In this document: positions 59,004-64,000 of the stretch, in pieces
Layout of the letters: each line of letters starts with the position of its first letter
Position numbering within the stretch: the first letter of the stretch is position 1
Assembly (NCBI RefSeq): GCF_011058165.1
Contig: NZ_JAALEG010000007.1
Span: 1 to 64,000, forward strand
DNA from: Rhodococcus aetherivorans
GTDB lineage: Bacteria > Actinomycetota > Actinomycetes > Mycobacteriales > Mycobacteriaceae
DNA: 64,000 nucleotides
Direction of reading: 5' to 3'
The notes under the pieces: model-generated
Databases searched by the model: none
Told to the model about the DNA's origin: nothing
The model's input: the letters and a program-made list of their open reading frames with translations, nothing else
Position numbers and translations under genes: made by a program

Positions 59004-60566
59004 GTGAGCGGTCTGCACCTTCCGCAGCGGGTCCGGCAGCACGCGGCGGAACGGCCGGACGCACTTGCACTGACCTGCGGCGACACCACCGTCACCTTCG
59101 CCGAACTCGATCGGCGCACCAATCGGCTCGCGACCGCCCTGAGCGGTCTGGCCCGCCGCGGCGGTCGGATCGGAGCGCTCCTGCGCATGCGGCTCGAGGC
59201 CGCCGAGACGTTCGTCGCCTGCGGGAAAGCGGGGCTGGTGTTCGTCCCCCTGAACTGGCGGCTCACCCCGGCGGAGGCCGCCCGCATCGCCGAGGACGCG
59301 GAACTCGACGTGCTCGTCGTCGAATCCGGGTTCGCAGCGGCAGCCGAGGCGATCCGTGCCGCACTGCCCGGCCTGCCCGTCGTCCTCGTCGACACCGAGC
59401 CCGGCGACGACCTGCTGCCCGGGGCGTGGACGTGGGAACGGCTCACCGCCACCGGCGCCGACACCGATCCCGGCCGCGGCAACGACCCCGACACGACGCT
59501 GTTGCAGCTGTACACCTCCGGCACCACCGGCACGCCGAAGGGGGTGCTCATCACCCACCGCAACCTCCACAACGACGAGGAGGGACAGCGCATCTACCAC
59601 TGGCGGCCCGACTCGGTGGCGCTGAACGCGATGCCGCTGTTCCACATCGCCGGGGCCGGATGGCTGAGCACCTGCCTGTCCGCCGGTGTGCACGCCGTCC
59701 TGCTCGGCGAGTTCCAGCCAAGCACCGTCGCGTCGCTCGTCGAACGCCATCGCATCACCCATGCGTTCCTGGTGCCCGCGACCGTCCAGATGCTGCTCGA
59801 CCTGCCCGGCCTGGACAGGTTCGACCTGTCGAGCCTGCAGTTGATCTTCTACGGCGCCTCCCCCGTCACCCCGTCGATGCTGCGCCGCGCCGTGCACACC
59901 CTCGGATGCGGATTCGTCCAGCGCTACGGGATGACGGAGACGAGCGGCTCCGTCACCGCGTTGCGCGTCGAGGATCACGACCCGACCGGTCCCCGCTCCT
60001 ACCTGCTGCGCTCGGCGGGCCGCCCCATGCCCGGTGTGGAGATCGCCATCCGCGACGTGGCGACCGGGGAGGACCTGCCGGTGGGAGGGTCCGGCGAGAT
60101 CGTGTGCCGCTCCCGCCACAACACGTCCGGCTATTGGCGGCGCCCGGAGGAGACCGCGGCGCTGTTCACCCACGACGGATTCCTGCGCACCGGCGACGCC
60201 GGCCACCTCGACGAGGACGGCTACCTGTTCGTCACCGACCGGGTGAAGGACATGATCATCACCGGCGGGGAGAACGTCTACCCGATCGAGGTGGAGTCGG
60301 TGCTCGCCGAGCATCCCGCCGTCGCCGAGGTCGCCGTGGTCGGGGTCCCCGACCGCAAGTGGGGCGAGGCCGTCACCGCCGTCGTGCGGGTGGCCGACGG
60401 TGCCGCCGTGCCGGACGAGAGCGAACTGGTCGCGTTCACCACCAGCCGGCTCGCCTCCTACAAGAAGCCGCAGCGCATCCACTTCGTGAGCGAGCTGCCG
60501 CGCAACGCCAGCGGCAAGATCCTCAAGCGCACGTTGCGCGACACCCTCGCGGGGGAGGTGTCGTGA
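59004..60566 (+). CDS. Acyl-CoA ligase (ANL family)
   Basis: A 520-residue ligase: LYTSGTTGTPKGVLITH (phosphate loop), RYGMTETSGS, RTGDAGHLDEDGYLFVTDR (hinge), and the catalytic lysine in RNASGKILKRTLR. The GTG follows ACGAGGAG. The size and motif details resemble FadD3 and medium-chain ligases; the substrate is not settled. It overlaps the MBL gene (GTGA), so both act together on one substrate. Confidence 0.88.
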   Translation: MSGLHLPQRVRQHAAERPDALALTCGDTTVTFAELDRRTNRLATALSGLARRGGRIGALLRMRLEAAETFVACGKAGLVFVPLNWRLTPAEAARIAEDAELDVLVVESGFAAAAEAIRAALPGLPVVLVDTEPGDDLLPGAWTWERLTATGADTDPGRGNDPDTTLLQLYTSGTTGTPKGVLITHRNLHNDEEGQRIYHWRPDSVALNAMPLFHIAGAGWLSTCLSAGVHAVLLGEFQPSTVASLVERHRITHAFLVPATVQMLLDLPGLDRFDLSSLQLIFYGASPVTPSMLRRAVHTLGCGFVQRYGMTETSGSVTALRVEDHDPTGPRSYLLRSAGRPMPGVEIAIRDVATGEDLPVGGSGEIVCRSRHNTSGYWRRPEETAALFTHDGFLRTGDAGHLDEDGYLFVTDRVKDMIITGGENVYPIEVESVLAEHPAVAEVAVVGVPDRKWGEAVTAVVRVADGAAVPDESELVAFTTSRLASYKKPQRIHFVSELPRNASGKILKRTLRDTLAGEVS

Positions 60567-61621
60567 CCGCGGTCGAGGTCGTCGGCGTCGTGCAGCAGGA
60601 GGCGTGGCGGCGCGGCGAGCTGCCACCGGTCGAGCAGGTCCGGCCCGGGCTGTGGTCGATTCCCGTGCCCATGCCGAAGAACCCGCTGCGCTACGTGCTG
60701 GTCTACGCGCTGGCCCTGCCCGACGGCCTGGCCCTGATCGACGTCGGCTGGGACTCGGAACAGTCGTGGCAGGCCCTGGTCGACGGAATCCGGCAGACCG
60801 GGCACGACATCACCGAGGTCCGGTTCGCGGCGATCACGCACCTGCACCCGGACCACTTCGGCCTGGCGCCGCGGCTGCGCGAGGTCAGCGGTGCCGCACT
60901 GGCGATGCACGCCGCCGACGCGTCGCTGCTCGGCCACCACACCGCCACGGATCGGGAAGGGTTCACCGCGGCCTGGGCCCGGCAGCTGGCCCGGCTCGGA
61001 GCCCCCGAAGAGGTCCGATCGGGCGAGGTCATGGAACTGGTCCGGTTCGGGCCGCGCGAGTCGCTCGACGTCGTGCTCGACGACGGCACCCCCCTGGATC
61101 TGCCGGGCTGGGACCTGCACGCCGTGTGGACGCCCGGCCACACCCCCGGCCACCTGTGCTTCGTCGATCGCACCCACGAGCTGGTGTTCAGCGGCGACCA
61201 CATGCTCCCCCGCATCAGTCCCAACATCTCCACCGTCCCGGGCGAACTGCCGAATCCGTTGCACCGCTACCTGCTGTCGCTGCACGCCACCACGAGCCTG
61301 CCCGACGGCGAGGTCTTCCCCGCCCACGAATACCGCTTCCGCGGTGTCGCTTCCCGCGCGCAGGCGCTGCTCGGCCACCACGAGGAACGGCTGGCCGAGA
61401 TCGCCGAGGCCGTGTCCCGGCACCCCGGTTCCACGGCGTGGGAGGTCGCCACGCGGATCTCGTGGTCCCGTCCGTTCGAGACGATGTCGCCGCGTCTGTG
61501 CCGGCTCGCGGTGCGGGAGACCGACGCCCACCTGTTGGTTCTCGCCGACCGGGACGTGGTCACCGGGTGCGGTACCGACCCGGACCGCTGGATGCCGGCA
61601 ACCGCCGTCCCCGTACGATGA
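60563..61621 (+). CDS. Metallo-beta-lactamase-fold hydrolase (possible CoA thioesterase)
   Basis: A 352-residue MBL protein with full metal motifs THLHPDHFGL, WTPGHTPGHLCF, SGDHMLP and FPAHEYRF. Its C-terminal 70 residues form a small helical winged domain like that in LACTB2-type MBLs. Coupling to an acyl-CoA ligase suggests hydrolysis of a CoA thioester or lactone. Five bases separate it from the LysR gene. Confidence 0.85.
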   Translation: MTAVEVVGVVQQEAWRRGELPPVEQVRPGLWSIPVPMPKNPLRYVLVYALALPDGLALIDVGWDSEQSWQALVDGIRQTGHDITEVRFAAITHLHPDHFGLAPRLREVSGAALAMHAADASLLGHHTATDREGFTAAWARQLARLGAPEEVRSGEVMELVRFGPRESLDVVLDDGTPLDLPGWDLHAVWTPGHTPGHLCFVDRTHELVFSGDHMLPRISPNISTVPGELPNPLHRYLLSLHATTSLPDGEVFPAHEYRFRGVASRAQALLGHHEERLAEIAEAVSRHPGSTAWEVATRISWSRPFETMSPRLCRLAVRETDAHLLVLADRDVVTGCGTDPDRWMPATAVPVR

Positions 61622-61625
61622 GCCG

Positions 61626-62501
61626 GTGGACCTTCACCTCATCACCTATTTCGTCGCGGTCGTCGACCGGGGTGGGATCACGAAGGCCGCCCAGTCCCTC
61701 TACATTTCGCAGCCGTCGCTGTCGCAGGCCATCCGCACACTCGAACGTCGGCTCGGCACAACCCTGTTCGACCGGACCGGGCGCCGGCTCACGCTCACCG
61801 AGGACGGCCGCCGGCTCGACGTAGCGGCGCGCCGCATCCTCGCCGACGTCGAGCGGGCGAAGGCGAAGGTCGCCGCGGTACGCGAACTCGCCTCGGGCCG
61901 CGTCGACGTGGTGACGTACTCGTCGTTCTCGTTCGACCCGATGATCGAGCTCGCCCGCCGCTTCCGTGACCGCTACCCGCACATCCTGGTGCGGATCGTC
62001 GACACGGACGGTCCCGCCGGGGTGCACACCGCGCTGCGCCGCGGCGAGGCGGAGATCGGCGTGACCGACCTGTCGGTCGAGCACGCGGGCATGATCACCG
62101 TGCCGCTGTTCGAGCAGGAACTCGTGCTCGCCCTCCACCACGACCTCGCGGCCGACCTGCCGGACCCGATCCCGCGCACCCGTGTGCGGGACGTACCCCT
62201 CGTCGTCGATCTCGGCGACCGCACCAACGCCGCGAAGGCGGGCGGGCTGCTCGCCGAGAACGCCGCCAATGTGGTCGTCGACTGCGCCCACCCGGCGGCG
62301 ACGTGGGAACTGGTGTGCCTGGGCACCGGCGCAACGGTGGTGCCCAGGCCGGTGGCCGAACAGCAGATGCCCACGGTGACGGTGCGGCCGCTGGAGCCGC
62401 CGCTGACCCGGCCCGTCGGACTCGTGCTGCGGGCGGGCGAGCCGTCGCCGGCCGCGGCGGCGTTCCTCGACGTCGCCTCGACACTGCGGCAGGGGGTGTA
62501 G
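61626..62501 (+). CDS. LysR family transcriptional regulator
   Basis: A 291-residue regulator with LysR helix-turn-helix GGITKAAQSLYISQPSLSQAI and a co-inducer domain. A GTG start (VDLHLITYFVAVV) fits the family. It is only four bases after the MBL stop, so it can be co-transcribed with the ligase and hydrolase. The next gene is a second LysR regulator in tandem. Confidence 0.9.
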   Translation: MDLHLITYFVAVVDRGGITKAAQSLYISQPSLSQAIRTLERRLGTTLFDRTGRRLTLTEDGRRLDVAARRILADVERAKAKVAAVRELASGRVDVVTYSSFSFDPMIELARRFRDRYPHILVRIVDTDGPAGVHTALRRGEAEIGVTDLSVEHAGMITVPLFEQELVLALHHDLAADLPDPIPRTRVRDVPLVVDLGDRTNAAKAGGLLAENAANVVVDCAHPAATWELVCLGTGATVVPRPVAEQQMPTVTVRPLEPPLTRPVGLVLRAGEPSPAAAAFLDVASTLRQGV

Positions 62502-62505
62502 GACT

Positions 62506-63375
62506 GTGGATTTCCGGCAGGTGGAGTACTTCCTCGCGGTCGTCGAGAACAACGGCATCAACGGGGCCGCGACCGCGCTCGGCGTCGCGCAGCCGACGGT
62601 GTCGCAGGCCCTGCGCAGCCTCGAACGCGAGCTCGGCGTCGAGTTGTTCCACCGCATCGGTCGCGGCATGGTTCTCACCGCGGCGGGCCGCAGCCTCATC
62701 GGCCCGAGCCGGCAGATCCTGCGTGACGTGACCGCGGTCGAGGAGCTGCTCGCCACGTCGGACGGCGCGGTGGCGGGCCGGCTCGACATCATGGCCTTCC
62801 CGGCACTGTCCGCCGGCCCGCTGGTGGAGCTGATCGCGCGGTTCCGCCGCGAATATCCCAAGGTCGCGGTGCGGTTCTCGGCCCTGCAGGACGAGGAGCT
62901 GGTCGCGTCGCTGATCCGCGACGGTCACTGCGAGTTCGTCGTTGCGCACCTGCCGCTCGAGGGCGGCGACGGACTCGAGGTGATCGAGCTGGGCGAGCAG
63001 GAGTGGTGGCTGGCGTATCCGCCGGGATCCGAGCTGCCGGAGGGCCCGATCCACCTGTCCGAGCTGCCGGACATCCCCATGGTGTTCGCGCCGACCGGTG
63101 GGTCGATGGTCGATGCGGTGGAGTCGGCGCTGCGCGCGGCCGGTGCCCGTCCGGAGATCTCCGTCCTGGTCGGCCAGCGCGAAGTCCGGCTGCCGATGGT
63201 GGCAGCCGGACTCGGCGGGTCGATCGTGGATCGGGTGCCGGCGGAGGCCGCCGGGGACCGGCTCGTGGTGCGCGCATGCGAGCCGCGGCTGGTGGGCACG
63301 TACGGGCTCGCGTTCGATCCGGCGACCCTGTCTGCGGTGGGTCAGGCGTTCGTCGACCTGGTACGGCGGCGCTGA
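62506..63375 (+). CDS. LysR family transcriptional regulator
   Basis: A 289-residue LysR protein (MDFRQVEYFLAVVENNG, helix-turn-helix GVAQPTVSQALRSLERELG) read from a GTG at 62506. It is diverged from the preceding LysR (clear only in the DNA-binding part). Two regulators in tandem at the end of a catabolic unit might respond to different ligands. A terminator follows. Confidence 0.9.
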   Translation: MDFRQVEYFLAVVENNGINGAATALGVAQPTVSQALRSLERELGVELFHRIGRGMVLTAAGRSLIGPSRQILRDVTAVEELLATSDGAVAGRLDIMAFPALSAGPLVELIARFRREYPKVAVRFSALQDEELVASLIRDGHCEFVVAHLPLEGGDGLEVIELGEQEWWLAYPPGSELPEGPIHLSELPDIPMVFAPTGGSMVDAVESALRAAGARPEISVLVGQREVRLPMVAAGLGGSIVDRVPAEAAGDRLVVRACEPRLVGTYGLAFDPATLSAVGQAFVDLVRRR

Positions 63376-63394
63376 CGCGCCATGGCGCTGCCGC

Positions 63395-63442
63395 GCCGGT
63401 GCGTCCTTTGAGTTGCTCCCACAGCCCAAAGGACGCACCGGC
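63395..63442. terminator. Bidirectional terminator between LysR and thiolase
   Basis: GCCGGTGCGTCCTTTG and CAAAGGACGCACCGGC are exact 16-base complements with a 16-base loop, between convergent genes. Confidence 0.85.
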
Positions 63443-63453
63443 CGCGAAGCGGC

Positions 63454-64000
63454 CTACACCCTCTCGAACACCGCGGCCAGACCCTGACCGCCGCCGATGC
63501 ACATCGTCTCGAGGCCGTAGCGGCCGTCGCGGCGGTGCAGTTCCCGGGCGAGCGTCGCCAGCATGCGGCCGCCGGTCGCGCCGACCGGGTGGCCCAGTGA
63601 GATGCCGGACCCGTGGACGTTGGTGCGCTCGAAATCGGCTGCGCCGAACTTCCATTCGCGAGTCACCGCGAGTGCCTGCGCCGCGAAGGCCTCGTTGAGT
63701 TCGATCACGTCGACGTCGGCGAGCGTGATGCCGGCCTTGGCGAGGGCCTTCTCCGTGGCCGGAACCGGGCCGATGCCCATGATCTTCGGAGCCACACCGG
63801 CCAGGCCCCAGGACACGACCCGCACGAGCGGGGTCAGGCCCAGCTCCGCGGCGCGCTCGGGGGTGGTGACGAGGCACATGGACGCGGCGTCGTTCTGGCC
63901 GCTGGCGTTACCGGCGGTGACCGTGGCCTCGGGATCCTGCTTGCCCATGATCGGCTTCAGCTTCGCCAGCGACTCGACGGTGACGTCCGGGCGGGGATGC
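63454..64000 (-). CDS. Acetyl-CoA C-acyltransferase (FadA-type), 3' part
   Basis: The C-terminal 181 residues of a thiolase that begins beyond the window. ELNEAFAAQALAV, HGSGISLGHPVGATGG and ETMCIGGGQGLAAVFER are intact. It closely resembles the thiolase at 30533-31768 in protein and DNA, so the two are recent paralogs. The nucleophile cysteine lies outside the window. The frame is open to base 64000. Confidence 0.92.
   Translation of the reverse strand, partial: HPRPDVTVESLAKLKPIMGKQDPEATVTAGNASGQNDAASMCLVTTPERAAELGLTPLVRVVSWGLAGVAPKIMGIGPVPATEKALAKAGITLADVDVIELNEAFAAQALAVTREWKFGAADFERTNVHGSGISLGHPVGATGGRMLATLARELHRRDGRYGLETMCIGGGQGLAAVFERV

Noticed and set aside
1-64000. tRNA, rRNA or riboswitch elements
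   Set aside because: No sequence with recognisable conserved arms or sensor cores was seen in the intergenic regions.

Overview
The window is strongly GC-rich, with overlapping ATGA/GTGA gene junctions, frequent GTG starts and many fatty-acyl/steroid-type beta-oxidation genes, a DinB-family protein and a PPOX-class (possibly F420-dependent) oxidoreductase. This points to a mycolic-acid actinobacterium, most probably Rhodococcus or a close relative. This is inferred from gene content and not from a marker gene; no rRNA, tRNA or CRISPR array was seen.

Layout. 1-119: the 3' end of an IS30-type transposase. 164-6023 (minus): a branched-chain amino-acid/amide type ABC importer (livHMGF), bracketed by two related lipoprotein binding proteins. 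6129-8968 (minus): a 7Fe ferredoxin coupled to an MFS transporter, then a second MFS transporter; similar AT-rich dyad-like motifs lie upstream of the liv, ferredoxin and second MFS units. 9086-15550: housekeeping and stress genes (M50-like membrane protein, cyclase, FUSC exporter with divergent MarR, DUF72, HdeD, PPOX, GYD), ending in a tandem array of short hairpins.

15747-36921: two catabolic operons around a KstR2-like TetR regulator. The left operon (28601 down to 18578) encodes a split ChsH2 (MaoC plus DUF35), ChsH1, an Ltp2-like retro-aldolase, a DegT-fold enzyme whose PLP lysine is replaced by histidine, a 41-residue ORF, a thiolase and FadE34-, FadE26- and FadE27-like dehydrogenases. 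It ends in an SDR/thioesterase deletion scar, and a FadD17-like ligase and an IclR regulator lie beyond. The right operon (36230 down to 29370) encodes an acyl-CoA dehydrogenase, a hotdog-SCP2 fusion, a hydrolase, a CoA ligase, a thiolase and a class III CoA-transferase. Together they look like activation, dehydrogenation, hydration and retro-aldol or thiolytic removal of side-chain units from a sterol- or isoprenoid-like acid. No ring-degradation genes are present, so the substrate is unknown.

37045-42557: a DUF485/solute:sodium symporter pair, DinB and small proteins (one a secreted 46-mer), and a MerR/aldo-keto reductase pair with its palindromic operator. 42612-46182: a LacI-regulated dehydroquinase and 3-dehydroshikimate dehydratase, a route from quinate/shikimate to protocatechuate. 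46190-48320: an NAD-epimerase and a metallo-beta-lactamase-fold hydrolase. 48373-58760: a Ter-type (tellurium/stress) system with a DUF475/TerC-like membrane protein, TerD, a coiled-coil protein, the linked HpcH/HpaI, PRTase-TRSP, StiP and HAD enzymes, and two multidomain TerD proteins. 59004-64000: an acyl-CoA ligase plus MBL hydrolase, two LysR regulators in tandem, and the 3' part of a second FadA-type thiolase.
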